Source of the DNA: Annona cherimola
Lineage: Eukaryota > Streptophyta > Magnoliopsida > Magnoliales > Annonaceae
NCBI GenBank assembly: GCA_030490835.1
Contig: CM059972.1
Location: 88,831,137-88,895,136, forward strand
DNA: 64,000 nt
Direction of reading: 5' to 3'
The notes under the pieces are model-generated. The model was not told the DNA's origin, ran no database searches, and saw only the letters and a list, made by a program, of their open reading frames with translations. Positions 1-13,012 of this stretch are shown piece after piece. Every line of letters begins with the position of its first letter. Position 1 is the first letter of the stretch. The translations under genes and the position numbers were made by a program.

Positions 1-1073
1 TATATCATCTCTCTTAATTATCACTTGTGTCGAATTTGCCACATGTTGTGCAATTTTTGTTTAAAGCTTTAGTTTTAGGCAATCCTAATCCCCTTTGTAC
101 CACCACAATTTGTGCTATTCTTAATTTTTTATATCCTCTAATACTGACAATTGGTTGCTAGGGGATTAATGTTATTGAAATGTAGCATCCATTTAGTATT
201 ACTTTGCTGTAGAAAATGACTTTCTTAGAGATTAAAATGCTTGGGAGGGCCTATTATGGTTGAAGACAATGTAAGGTTGAAATCCTTCCCAATTTAGTGT
301 GTCAAACAAAACTCTATCACCATAGAAAGTTTTGAATGAAGATTTTTTATAGTATAAATTTGAATGAAGTTGGGGTTGCTTTTTCTACTGAAATATTTTA
401 CTTTAGTTATTTCTACTTTGCCTCAATCAAGTCTTGATTTGGGCAATTGGCTCAAAGCACTACTATGATCAAAGGATGCCTAAGATGCCTAGGTATGTAG
501 TTTGAGTTAAAGAATTGAGAAGGAGATAGTGATATCCCACTGATTTGCAATTAGTCTAGAATTTTCTGAACCAATGATTTTGTGAGATTTTTTCCACAAG
601 CTTTTCCAATGAAAACAAAAACCAAATATCAATACAAGTAAATCAAGTCACAACGTATGCATCATTAGATGGACAAATTATTGAAACTGAACTGGAATTT
701 TGGGCTGCTTGTAATTTGGAGTCTGAAGATTCTATTTTATCAAGTGCAAATTTCAAAACAAGTGCAAAAGCACTTTGTTTACATATAGAGTATAATGCTT
801 GATATACTGAATAATTTATTGTATTTGAAGAAAATTTTGTTCAAGTTAAACTGATTAAATTAGAAATACTTTTATATAGGATGATTTTTAAAAAGGATGA
901 TGTTGAAAATGGTTTGTGAATGCTTATGTAGATGTCATTGCCAGGAAAGGTAGGAGGATTGTCTCTTATTACTTGTCATTGTCATAAATTTATTTGCACA
1001 GCTATGAAAAATCCCCAGAGATGGTTCCTATGTGTCCTGGACTGGTATAAAATCATATTTCTTGTTCCTTTGG
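1..1073. other. Unassigned AT-rich DNA
   Basis: I see no convincing exon, repeat or RNA gene here. Open frames are short, low in complexity and match no family I recognise. It could be intergenic DNA or intron of a gene outside the window. Confidence 0.5.
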
Positions 1074-1299
1074 ATGTGTTTAGTAAGTTGTGAAAAAAAT
1101 TGAAAAATTATTGCAGAAAAAATTTGAAAAGACGAGTGTAATAATTAGAAGTAGAGGGCAGTTATATAAGAAAATGTGTAGAATTGATTGAAAAGTAGAG
1201 TAAGTGTATAAGAATATAAGTTGAAATGATGGAAAAATAGAATAGTTGTATGGGAAAATGTGTTTTTTGCTTGAAGAATTTTTTCTTTACCAAACGCAT
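1074..1299. mobile_element. Small TIR MITE (about 226 bp)
   Basis: The left end ATGTGTTTAGTAAG and the right end TTTACCAAACGCAT are inverted repeats of one another with two or three mismatches. Both ends are flanked by the direct repeat CCTTTG, a candidate target site duplication of 6-8 bp, which would fit hAT. The interior is purine-rich on the + strand and non-coding. A 65-codon minus-strand open frame across it is most likely chance. Confidence 0.6.
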
Positions 1300-2625
1300 C
1301 CTTTGTGTTCTTTTTGTTGTTTATGGAATATGTTGGTAGCAATGTGACATAATTGTAAATTGTTTATGCGAGAGTGTAGATGATTATAATTTTTTTGCAT
1401 GGTGCGATGAATATTTTGCTTCCCAAAGAATGGATGAAAGTTCAAGTAAATGCAAGAGCATAATTGTAGAGGAAAATGCCTTGTGGAAAAGAAATTTGGA
1501 GGATGTGGAAAGGGAATTGAAGCACACTCAAGATAATTGAAATTAACAAAGAAAGAGATCTCATTGCTTAAAGGGGAGAAGGAGCTACTTATTGAAAGAA
1601 AACTAGCATGAGATGCTATGAAGTCTTTATGATAACTTAGAATTGATTATTAGAAAACGATAATATGCATTAGTAGGTTTTCTAAGGGTTTAGGTATGTG
1701 GTATATTACTCCCAATGTAAATTATGCATTTTATTGTGCAACTCTAAATTTTACACTTGTTATTTCTTTGAAAGGAATTGAAGTATCTCACCCTCAAATC
1801 TTTGTGCCTATTTTCTCTATTATTATATCTATTGCCTTATTTTTTGTTCCATTAGAGGTGTATTTTTTGTGTCATTTTGGATCACAGAACACACGCTTTA
1901 TAAATGAATAATTCAGTTGAGTTTTATTGAAAGGGAATATGAATCCATTAAAATTTTCTTCTTGTTTTCTAAGAGAACCACAAGCCTATAATCAAACACT
2001 AACAACTTCTAGGGTATTTTCTCCTATGAATGAATAATTCAATTGAGTTTTACGATATTATCTAATTCCAGGTGAACAATTCCACAAAAAATGAGAACCT
2101 ACATGAAAGACATAACAAAGGAAAATGTTAAGGAAACAATGGCCAGAATTTGGAAAATGGTGGCATCATGGAAGCTCCACACAAAATCTAGTTTGATCCA
2201 CCTAAACATGCCTTGAAAGTATCAAATGGAAGAAATGTTTCAACGGAGACAAGCATATGGTTTAATAGTACAACAAAGAGGCAACCTAAAAATGACCTAA
2301 ATCAAATTATGTTTTAGTAATTTCTTACATTAATTATCACAAATTTATACATAAGCCAAAAGTTAACAAACAAGCATGAGCATAAAAACCAAAGGAAGAC
2401 ATCCAAAGTTGAAATTGTAAAGTGATATTTTCTTAGATCAAACTCTTCATTCCTATCACTATCCTTAGAAACAAAATCTCTGAGTTACTGTGCCCGCTAA
2501 CAAAAATTACCCCAAATATAAGTGATATATGGTTGCATGAGATGTACAAATTTATCACCCTTTTCAAGTATTTCGAAAAGGTATTGATAACATGCATTCA
2601 AAATAAAGATCTTCAGACAAAAAGG

Positions 2626-2671
<46 letters not shown>

Positions 2672-3360
2672 GTTCTCGGATCCTTTTAGTTCCCTTTATG
2701 AATACATCATTATTAACCTGAAACCAAACAAGAGAAATTTGATGAAAAATTAGTTTATTGAATCGAATTGTCTAAGATATTATCCACTAGCTACATTAGT
2801 CAAAATGTTAGATATGAAATCAGCTAATTATTGTATCAGCATCTTACTAATACTTTGCTAAGAACCTTGAATAGGTGCTTGGTTGGACTCTATGAAGCTT
2901 GTAGTCATAGCATTCGATTTGTGTATGAAAATCTTCAACCCATGACTTACTCTTGAGACATTTGAATCTACATGAAAGAAAGAAATCATTTTCTTGGTAA
3001 CATACGAAACATATGTACATACATATAAGTCAAATAAGGACATACTTGTAAGAGACAAAACCTTTTCCTCATACTCTTCTTCCTTTTTCTCTTCCACTCG
3101 GTCCACTTGGGTTACTAAAATCGGAAACAACATCCATTTTATATGTCTATATATTATGTCCAATTTAACCGCATCTATGACAACGCGCAGTTCAACTATC
3201 TAGGCTTTTCTTCTAGTGGTTCTTATTGTCTTCTCTTGTACTTTTATTTCTTTTGAATTTGGGTCGCCTAGGAGATCTCATAATGTTGTGAGGTGGAATG
3301 TCAAATTCGGTGTTCAATTGAACATAAGTTGAAATGTCTAGCATGCTGTGTGATATAAAT
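1300..3360. other. Unassigned AT-rich DNA
   Basis: Apart from the (TC)n tract at 2631-2668, no gene or complete repeat could be supported. Short open frames near 1696-1911 and 2858-3203 have no recognisable domain. The two overlapping frames at 2858-3203 lie on opposite strands of the same DNA, as expected of chance frames. Confidence 0.45.
2631..2668 (+). repeat. (TC)19 microsatellite
   Basis: An uninterrupted run of TC dinucleotides of about 38 bp. It makes a run of Leu-Ser codons in one frame, which should not be read as protein. Confidence 0.95.
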
Positions 3361-3364
3361 CAAG

Positions 3365-5620
3365 TGTTTGTCGTTAAGAGCACTATGATCACTAATTTAA
3401 TTAAAATAACCGAAACACATTAAAACTAACGTTATACAAGAGAAAGCGTAGAATAAAAGGGAGTTAAGTCGAATCTACAAAAAGGCGACAAAGTTTTAAA
3501 TTGTTTAGAATTTACTTGCAATAAAAAATGAGAAAGAGAAAGAAAAAAGAAAGTGCGATTAAATAACAACAACTTAAATTAAGTCTAAACTAAGAAAGCA
3601 ATTAAACGATCGCAGAAACAAATTTTAATCTACAAAAATAATAAAGAAAAATGAATTAAATTTAATCTAAAATTACAAAGCGGGAAATAAAATATTAAAT
3701 AAAGAAGTAAATATAATCTAAGAATTAAAATTGCAACAACTACACTACATTGAAAATAAACTACAAAGTAGAAATAAAATTTTACATTGCCCAAAGTAAA
3801 GAGCAGATCTCCGCCATTGGGATTTTATTGCTTGCCCCACCTAAGGAAGAGGGTTGTGTTATGTGTCTTCCAAGGATTGAGGGACCCTATTTTATAGTTG
3901 TGGGGCACCCTTGCTAAACTTTGGATATCTGATGTGGGATTTTGTTGCCTGCACCGAGCCTCTCTGTTTCACATGCTGAAATTGGTTCGTGGCTGGCTGC
4001 TTTGAAGGTTCTGTTGCTGGCATGCATGGAAAGAGAGGATGACACAGCACATTATTTCTATAGCGTGGTGGGCGTTCTCAGGAGTTGCAGGAATAGCAGG
4101 CACCGGTCGAAGCATGTTGGCTACCTCTCCCTAGCCGGTGCTATGGATGATTGAGATCCTAGCTTTTGGGGTTACTAGAGTTGCTAGAAATAGGGAAGTT
4201 GTCGTTTTGGACGTAGTTGAATTTCTATAATGATGGAGGAGATAAACTGGTCGTCGATTAAGGGGAAAAGGGGAGGGGCGATGCTGCTAATGAGTTTGAT
4301 TTCGTGGGTTTTTGGACGATCAGTTGGCTGTTTGGCTTGCTGATATCGAATGCTATGATGGGGCATTTAGAAGATCGGCTAATTGGAAGATTATGCAGAG
4401 CTGATGGTTTTCGGTGGTGGTTATGTTCTGCCGAAAATATGAAAGATGCAGGGGAAGATGGGTGGCTTTGGTGGGGGGATTAGTGACTGCTTGATTGGCT
4501 TTGAGAAGATGAAAATAGGGGAATGGTGACTGGTTGGATTAGCATGTTGATGTTACCGAATTTAGGGATTTAGAAATGGTGGTATGCTGGTCTTTGAAAT
4601 TGGGCGTTGTGGTGTTGGCCGGATGGTGATGCTGCTTGACCGGACGCTTGGACGGCTATGGGTGGATGGTTGAATGGGTGCAGCTAGTAATGTTTGAGAT
4701 CTTCTCTTGATTAGTGGTGGTGCGGCTGAAGCAAATGGACGAGTTGCCTGCTTGCATGAAAATTGTCGAGCGCATGGGCATTGATGAACCGACTGCCGGA
4801 CTTGGATTCGATGCTGTTTAGAGGTGCTAGGCGTGCTACTCATTATCTGACCATCTCTGTTGTGCAATTCGGTGCTTGTGGCTATGTAATCCTACAGCCA
4901 TGGCTGCCGGGTCGGATCTGGGGAGATGATGGAGTACCGGTTTTGGTGCTCCAGTGGTTTATAATAATCAGTGCATATGCGGGTCACCAAAACGAATATG
5001 CACCATCCAAAAATAAAAATAAATAACGTAATTTGCTCGAAATATTCAAATAAACTTATAAATATATTTTTGGATATTATAAAGCCTGTTTCAGTCATTC
5101 AATTAAATGTTAATCCCATTTCTAACAAGCTTTGAAATTATATATATTTAAATATTCCAACGATTTTTAACCAATTTTGATTTCAATGATTTTGTGTAGT
5201 TCCGCCCTGTATTATTTTATTATTATTATTATTATTAGTTTAAAAAGTTAATGTTTAGTGGCTGATTATCCTCATCAAAGATGAATATGCCTATGTGAAT
5301 ATATTTTGATTATCCTATGTAAATGTTATCTTAATTTGCTTCAAATTAATTTAATAGGTTGATAAAATATTTTGAAGTTATTTCTTTAATCCTATTCCAT
5401 CCCTTTTAACGTGTGTAATTTCACTCGTAAATGATCATCATATTTTATAAAAATATTTTTCAAAAATTATTGCAAAATTACCCATTTTATAACGAAATTA
5501 AAGATTTTATGAAAAATAAAATTTTCACAAAATTTCATATAAATCTGTAGTTAATTAACATTTTTATATTTAAAGATATGAAATTAATATGAAATTATAT
5601 GAACATTTTGAGAATTATCA
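3365..5620 (-). repeat. 3' LTR (left copy, about 2.26 kb)
   Basis: It aligns by eye with 9329-14746 over its whole length. Shared blocks include the AAT-rich 3400-3790 stretch, the GC-richer block from about 3790 to 4960, and the AT-rich tail to 5620. It lacks the three insertions found in the right LTR and so gives the pre-insertion sequence for each. A (TTA)n tract lies at about 5216-5237. Open frames in 3942-5098 sit inside the LTR on both strands and are not supported as genes. Confidence 0.75.
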
Positions 5621-6963
5621 CACCTTAACTTAAACTTTGCTAGTTCCTTAGCAATGCAAATAGTCTCACATATGTAATATTTTTGACATTTTAGTGTTTT
5701 ACCAATTTTTAGTGGTGATAAAAATCTTGGTGCACTGCTAATTTTAATAGTGAACTTTAGCAGTAAATTTTATTGGTTTGTATGAGTAAAAAGTTTTCAT
5801 CATGCATACCAAAGTATATAGCATGTTTGTATGTGTACTAATAAACATGCAAGAACATGCAAGTATTAGATAAATGAAATATTTTCAGGTTATTCAAGCT
5901 AAAAGCATTTATATCGGAATTATGATAGCGATAATTATATATTTTCTAACTTTTTATAAATCTCTTTTTTTATCTTTATCTTTTTTCTTTCTTTTTATTT
6001 TTTCCCTCACTATATTTCAAGGTATTTGGGACTATTTTTTCTTTCTTTTCAATTTTTTTTCCCTTAACCATATTTCAGGGTATTTGAAATTTTTTTTCAC
6101 TTTTTTCTCCTCACCATATTTTAGGACATTTGGGGATATTTTTTATTTTTTAAAATTTTTCGAACTAACAACTATCACTTTTAGTGATAATGAAAGTTAC
6201 TTACTTGAATGAGAAAAAGAAATTATATTATCATGGTGTCTACTAAGTTCATTAGCGTGCAAGTTTTGCCAACAAAATTTAAATACACTATGAAAATATT
6301 TTTACGAATACAACTATATACTAATTGCTTTCTCACTCACTACCAAGCATAATAGGTACACTTTTGATTTTATCTCTATATTTTTTGTATTTTAAATATA
6401 TATTTTTACCATTTTTAATATTTTCTCTCTTCTAATTTTCAATTGATTATTATTATTATTATTATATTTTTTCTCTTTTTTCTTTTTATATTTTTTCAAA
6501 ATTTTTTTAAAACGAACCAATCCCCCCACTTAAATATTGCTATTTTAATAAACATGCATAAAATATAAATTTGTGCAAATAAGATAGCATGAAAAGAGAC
6601 AACCTGGAATGTAGCGGTTTGATTGAAGCTGCATTAAATTGCTACAATTTTAACTTACAAAGAAAGAACAACAGTGGAAAAGAGATACATATTAGATTGT
6701 CTCCTAATCAGCACTAAGTTTTACATCTTCAACCAAACGTAATGTACTCATTTCATCCAACTCCTATTCTTTCAAAAATTTTAACATCATGCAGATTTTT
6801 CACTTCTTTCTTATGATTGTGCTCAATGGATGTATAAAACTTAGTAGATTATTGATGATGTCTAATATGTAGCATTCTTTATTTTGGTCTAAGTGTTTTA
6901 AAATTATTGGATTAACATTGATAGAGAGTATAATTTTGTTAGAAATTAAGTGAGGTTTCTCCA

Positions 6964-8612
6964 TTAGAGTGGACAACTCTTTGAGAAATTGAGTATAATT
7001 TGGAATATATTTAACAACATCAAAGAGTGAAACTTTAAAGGAACTTGTTTAAGCACCAGGACCATCTCTTCCTCTTGAACTAGTTCCTCCACACTAGTGA
7101 GCTCATCTTTTAAAATATCTAAAAAGGATGGTAAATACTTCTTAAAGTTTTCATTGATTATTCTCTTTTCCTTTTCCTCTCCCCCTAACTCATCCTTGAT
7201 AGACACTTTATTATTTACCTTAATATTTTCTTCATCTTTTTCTTCCCCAACTCACTATTAATTGATTCTTCATTATTTTCAACAATATTTTCCTGAATTC
7301 GAAAAGAGAAATTCTTACTAATTTCATGATCACTATTATATAATGTCGAAATTATTATGAAATTATCAGGCTGTAAATTCTCTTGTACTAGTAGGTCTAG
7401 CTTAGTTTGATGATTTATTAGAGAGATAATTTTATTTTCAATGTACTTCTCAATATTCTCTCCATCCAATTCAATCTTAATAGGTTCATTATTACTTTTT
7501 ATTTTCTCTTTCTTTTGACCCATTTTTTCATTTGCTAAGGGTTTTAAAGCACTTGAAGGAGATTTTAGATAGGTAACTATTGAGACATTCATCAATTACC
7601 TCCTTTTCCTTATCATTTTTCCTTAATTTATCATTAATAAATCTTTCATTATAACTCACCTGCTTTAAATTCTTTTTCATTTTTATAATATTTTATTGAA
7701 TTTCAAATGAAGAATTCCTACTATATACCAAGGAAGTATACTGATCTTTTATAACTTTAGCATTTCCTAACACTGAGGTTAATGTATTATTTGAAAAGAG
7801 ATTATTATGTTGGTACCTATTTGAGTCATCACTTATTTCTCCCTTTTTCAACTGTTTGAAATTCAACATCAGCATACTCTTCAATTTTCTCTCTTCTAAG
7901 CTCAATCTCGATAGATTCTTTTTTATTTTAGCATCATCATCTTAAGCTTGAATAAATAATATTCCGTTAACTACCATTGGATTATCTAAGTTGTTTAGGA
8001 TTTCGGCATTCGGAAATGGTAAGTCTACTATTTCATTTTTTAAAAATGGATTCTTCAATGGTGCTGAATCTAATTGAATTCAAAATTTGAATAATCTATT
8101 GGATTATCAATTTGGTCACTATAAAATTTTTCTTTTCTTCTCCTCTTCATGGCTTCTATTAGATGATCTACATGATCTGCCATCTTAAAAAAGGCTGGTT
8201 GGTTGGTACAAATTTTTTGTTCTAATTTCTTCATCCTTTCCTCAAAGTTATCCAATTGAGGAGATTGTTGATAATTTAACTAAGTTGATGGATAATTTTC
8301 TTGTAAATGCGTTTGTGCCCCGTATGTATTTTCATAAAAGCCAAGCTGATATTGATAACCTGAAATTTGACTTTCTAGTTTAGACAAAGATTGACCATTA
8401 TTAAGGATCAATTGTTGTAGTTCTTCAAAGTTATATATTTTAGGAGATGATAGGTTATAATATTGAGGTGATGAAAAGTTTTCTTCAGGATACACAGGTG
8501 GCCCATATGTATTTTCGTGGATTGATGTTGATAATTTGAGTTTTGACTTTGGATAGGTGGCTATGAGGGTTGTTAATACTAGGGATGAGATTGAGTTCAC
8601 TGATTTGTCCAA
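6964..8612 (-). pseudogene. Broken gag-position ORF of the non-autonomous element
   Basis: Five consecutive minus-strand open segments (8612-8280, 8255-8070, 7905-7693, 7595-7215, 7206-6964) share one composition: rich in Asn, Ser, Glu and Lys. They are separated by stops and frameshifts. The second segment has a short coiled-coil-like stretch (FEERMKKLEQK), and the last two are strongly acidic. The position just downstream of the primer site fits a gag-derived protein, but there is no zinc knuckle or capsid motif I can point to. Assignment as gag is inference from position only. Confidence 0.4.
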
Positions 8613-9291
8613 GAAAACTACAAGAGTTCATCTATCCTAAGTATAAGTATTTGGAAATTAATTGCAACCAGGTGGAGGAAACTTTTGAAAATTTTTAACT
8701 TGTTCTTAGATGATGGGTAAAAATTGAGCCTCGTTAGAGTGTTTTGTTTGAAAAGGAATGACAAGTGAATAATTTAGCTTTTGGTTTACTTGTCTCAACT
8801 TACGCAACTATTGATCAATAAAATTCATGTTCATTTTTAAATTTAAATTTTTATAAGTTTTTAATTATTTTATATTTTTATTTAAAATTTTTTATAATTA
8901 GTAATTCATTTACTGATAATCACTAAGGTGCAATTAAATTTTATAACACTTCCTTTGGTCAACTAGGTAAGAGGAGGGATTGTGGGAAGCTCCCATTGCT
9001 TTTACAAGATCCTAATTAAATAATCGCATGTCCACTTAGGCATTTGCCTTTAAACCTGTAGCCTAGACGCTAACCTTTAGTTGTGAAATAAAAATTTAAT
9101 TAGACCAAAGATCCAACTCAATAAATAATCACTAATTAAGATTTGAAATAGATTGAAACTTGTAACCTAGGATATTTTAATGTAATAAATAAAGAAAGTA
9201 GGTAAACATGTAAAGCAGTAAAAATTAAACACTGAAAGTAAGTAAACAAATTTAAAGCAATTAAATAAAATAATTCAAACCTTTATATGCC

Positions 9292-9309
9292 TCATTGGCA
9301 ATGACGCCA
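9292..9309 (-). other. Degenerate primer binding site (tRNA-Asp type)
   Basis: On the minus strand the 18 bases TGGCGTCATTGCCAATGA agree at about 13 positions with the tRNA-Asp primer site TGGCGCCGTTGCCGGGGA known from Athila/Tat-group Ty3-gypsy elements. It lies about 19 bases inside the right LTR as drawn, somewhat far for a primer site, so the LTR edge may be nearer. It sets the element's direction as minus. Confidence 0.6.
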
Positions 9310-9894
9310 AAAATTAATGCAAACTAAGTGTTTGTCGTTAAGAGCATTATGATAGTTAGTTTAATTAAAATAAAAGAAACACATTAAAGCTAACATTATA
9401 CGAAAGATATCATAAAATAATGATGAGTAAGATCGAATCCAAAGAGAGGCGATAAGATTTCGGATTGTTTAGAATTTACTTGGAACACAAAATGAAAAAA
9501 AGAAAGAAAAAAAGTACAATTAAATAATAACAACATAAATTAAATCTAAACTAAGAAAGCAACTAAAGGATTGTAGAGATAAAATTTAATCTACAAAATC
9601 AGTAAAGAAAATGCGAAAATGAATTAAATTAAATTTAAAATTATAAAGTAGGAAATAAAATATTACATAAAGTAGTAAACTTTATCTAAGAATTAAAATT
9701 ATAATAATTACAATACAGTGAAAATAAATTATAAAGCAAAAATAAAATTTTATATCATCCAAAGTGAAGAGTAGATCTAAGGATTTTATCACTTGCCCCA
9801 CCTATTGAGAGGTGTCCCACCCAAGAGAGAGGGTTGTGTTGTGTCTTTTAAGGATTGAATGACCCTATTTTATGGTTGTGGGACACCTTTTGCT

Positions 9895-10291
9895 GGACGC
9901 TAATCGTATGCGCCCAGAAGCATTGAGCTTTCAATGCTCCCGGGCGCATGCACCTTTTATTTTTAGTTTTTTTTGAAATTTTTTTTATAAAACTGTAAAT
10001 CTACGTACATTTAATATATGTATTAATCTTTACTATTTTTGGAGTATTTTAAATATTTATTTTTGATTTTTGAAAATAAGTGACATTTTTGTCATTTTAA
10101 ATTATCTAAAATGTTATTAATTTTCAAAAATAAAAAATAAATATCTACTATACTCAAAAAATAGTAAAAATTTATACACAGATTAAATACAACTATATTA
10201 ACAATCTTGTAAAAAAAATTTCAAAAAGAAAAGGTATATGCACCGAAGAGCATTGAGAGCCCAATGCTGCCGGCGCATACGATCAGCGTCC
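9895..10291. mobile_element. Fold-back MITE with palindromic ends
   Basis: Terminal inverted repeats of about 60 bp begin GGACGCTAATCGTATGCGCC and end GGCGCATACGATCAGCGTCC. Almost the whole element folds back on itself through an AT-rich interior. Each GC-rich end is itself a near-palindrome, for example TGCGCCC..GCATTGA / TCAATGC..GGGCGCA at 9912-9952. The flanks CCTTTTGCT and CCTCATGCT agree at 7 of 9 bases, a possible Mutator-type 9-bp duplication. The left LTR has an uninterrupted CACCCTTGCTAAAC at the same place. Confidence 0.75.
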
Positions 10292-10352
10292 CTCATGCTA
10301 AACTGAATATTCCACGTGGGATTTTATTGCCTGCACCAAGCCTCTTTGTTTT

Positions 10353-10651
10353 GGGTTCCGATCGCCTGCACCCGAGAGCAAGAAGCGTTGCCTGCTCCCG
10401 GGTGCACACGCCTATTTTTTTGAAATTTTTTTTTGAAATTTTTTTTCTAAAAAGGTTAATATAGGTGTATTTAACATGTGTATAAATTTTTATCATTTTT
10501 GGAGATTTTTAGATATTTATTTTTAATTTTTGAAAATCAATGGTATTTTAGTAATTTAAACACTTGGGCTAACAAGGTTATGAAATTTTTTTTAAAAAAT
10601 AAGGGTATGCGCCGGGGAGTGCCTGCTCCCGGGTGCAGGCGATGGGAACCC
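10353..10651. mobile_element. Second fold-back MITE, related core
   Basis: Inverted ends begin GGGTTCCGATCGCCTGCACC and end GGTGCAGGCGATGGGAACCC, about 25 matching bases. The AT-rich interior resembles that of the MITE at 9895-10291 (ATTTTTGGAG, TTTTTGAAAAT blocks), although the GC-rich ends differ. The left LTR reads straight through as CTCTGTTTCACATG, so this is a clean insertion. The duplicated target appears to be GTTT plus one base. Confidence 0.7.
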
Positions 10652-11209
10652 GTTTCACATGCTGAAATTGGTTCGTGGCTGCTGCTTTAAAAGTTCTATT
10701 GCTGACATGGGAAGGACGGATGAGTAGGGGTGCAAGTCGGTCCGGGTACCCTCGGGTAGGGGTGGAACCTACCCTTACCCATTTTTTAAAAACGTCTACC
10801 CTACCCTATTTTAGACCGGGTCGGTCCGGAGTCTACCCTACCCAATTTTTTCAAGTGCGGGTCGGTTCCGGTTCGGTTCCAAATCGGTTCCTAAAAACGT
10901 CATGCATCCAAATTGGCTCCAAATACAGAAATACAATATTATGAAAAGAATTTTCCAATGAAACAGAAATGTCAACAAGACTTATACACAACACACAATC
11001 TGTAAATGAATTATCTTCTTCTTCTGCATTATCTCGCACAGTGATCTCCACATTAGATCAAGATTACAGGGACAAGAACCAGGGCAAGGAGATCAAAATG
11101 AATTATCTTCATGCACAGAAATTAAAAATCAGCAGCAAAAGAAGTTTTTCACTTCTAATATTTGGAGGGGAAAAACATCAAATCTCACAAGAGCTTACAT
11201 AACATGCTA

Positions 11210-11413
<204 letters not shown>

Positions 11414-12424
11414 TCAAAAATTAAACTAGCAAAACTAAGACTCATCATGCCAAAAAGATCAGAATAAATGGGAAAAGATATCTTCCGACAAAAATACTCC
11501 CAATCCAGACTATGGTACGTGATGTAAACATTGCAACAAGCATACAAGACTCAAAGTGCAGATGGAGAAGATAAGGTTCCCAGACAAGGGAGAGTGAAAA
11601 AACAGTCCTTCAAGCGAAACATTCAATTTCTGGTAAATTGCATTCGTTAAGACGACACTAAAACTGAAAATTTTCATAAACCCAAAATCTTCAAAAGCTT
11701 TTTATAATTTCCGGCATATTTCAGTCATCAAACATTGCAATACTAATTTATTCTCAAAAGGAGATCCAAGTTATAAATAAATAAAAGACAAGAATGGTAT
11801 AATTAGACACACAATTTAAGAACTGCATGTAGTATGGAGATAGAAACTTGAAATAGGCTTTTTCTCTGTTTATGGTTAGAAGGACAGATTCATTCCTTTT
11901 ACCAATTTCAGCTCAAGGTAATATGAGGCCTTTCCTTCTATTAACAAGTGCAAGACTTACAAAATCAAGGTGTTTCCACCTTCTACCTTCTCTTGCATTG
12001 CGAATCTGCAAGTTTCTTTGCTTTTGTCCTAAACATTTTTTCAATTGAAATTCCTCCTTTACAGGTAAATCCACATCAATACATGCCCATTCAGGATCAT
12101 CTAAAATCTCATGCTATACCTTGCCAATTACTTGTCCAAAATCGATGAATGCCTTCCATTCCCACAAGCCCTAAAACCAAAACCCATTATTGCTAGCCTT
12201 AAATCCCTTCACAGCCCAGCTAGCAGCCCTTCTTTCATTAACCTATAAGTATAATGTAACTTACTAGACCCGCCTTCAAGGATATTCATATGCCCAGAAA
12301 CTGGCACAGCTATCTTCCCTCTCATGCAACAATTGGAGAGAAAAATGATTCTTTAATGTTGGAAATTTGTCAGTGAAAGACATGCACTCAGAAATCCAAA
12401 ACAATTGAGTAATAGTCTAATTCA

Positions 12425-12694
<270 letters not shown>

Positions 12695-12759
12695 TCAACC
12701 AAAAAATGCCAAAATTAGAAAATACAGGCAGTCGGGCATATAGGGTAGCAATCTCTACA

Positions 12760-13012
12760 GCAGAGAGCAGAGGACGATCGAGGCAGCACCGCAGCAGTCG
12801 GGGTCGAGCTTGAGAAGAGAAGAAGTCTCGAAAGGATGATCGACGGATCGAGTCGACGAAAGCAGAGAGCAGAGGACGATCGAGACAGCACGGCAGCATT
12901 CGTGGTCGAGCTTGAGAAGAGAAGAAATCTCGAAAGGATGATCGACGGATCGAGTCGACGGAAGCAGAGAGCAGAGGACGAACGAGGCAGCACGGCAGCA
13001 GTCGGGATCGCC
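12760..13012. repeat. 102-bp tandem repeat, about 2.5 copies
   Basis: CAGAGAGCAG recurs at 12761, 12863 and 12965, giving a period of exactly 102 bp. The units are GC-rich and nearly identical over GAGCTTGAGAAGAGAAGAA and the following GGATGATCGACGGATCGAG. Since 102 is a multiple of three and stops are absent, open frames appear on both strands. That follows from the repeat and is not evidence for a protein. It lies inside the hAT-like element between the katanin exons and the right end. Confidence 0.9.

Larger units (their letters stand above)
5621..9328 (-). mobile_element. Retrotransposon internal region, no pol
   Basis: Read on the minus strand, the interior begins at the primer site near 9300 and ends at a purine-rich tract next to the left LTR (5621-5640). 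The right-hand part holds the remains of one long reading frame (separate entry). The 5640-6950 part is T-rich on the + strand with a (TTA)n run near 6449-6464 and no domain that I can recognise. No DDE integrase, YxDD-type reverse transcriptase or aspartic protease motif was found on either strand. Confidence 0.6.

Noticed and set aside
5874..6212. 112-codon + strand frame rich in Phe
   Set aside because: T-rich low-complexity DNA inside the retrotransposon interior; wrong strand for the element.
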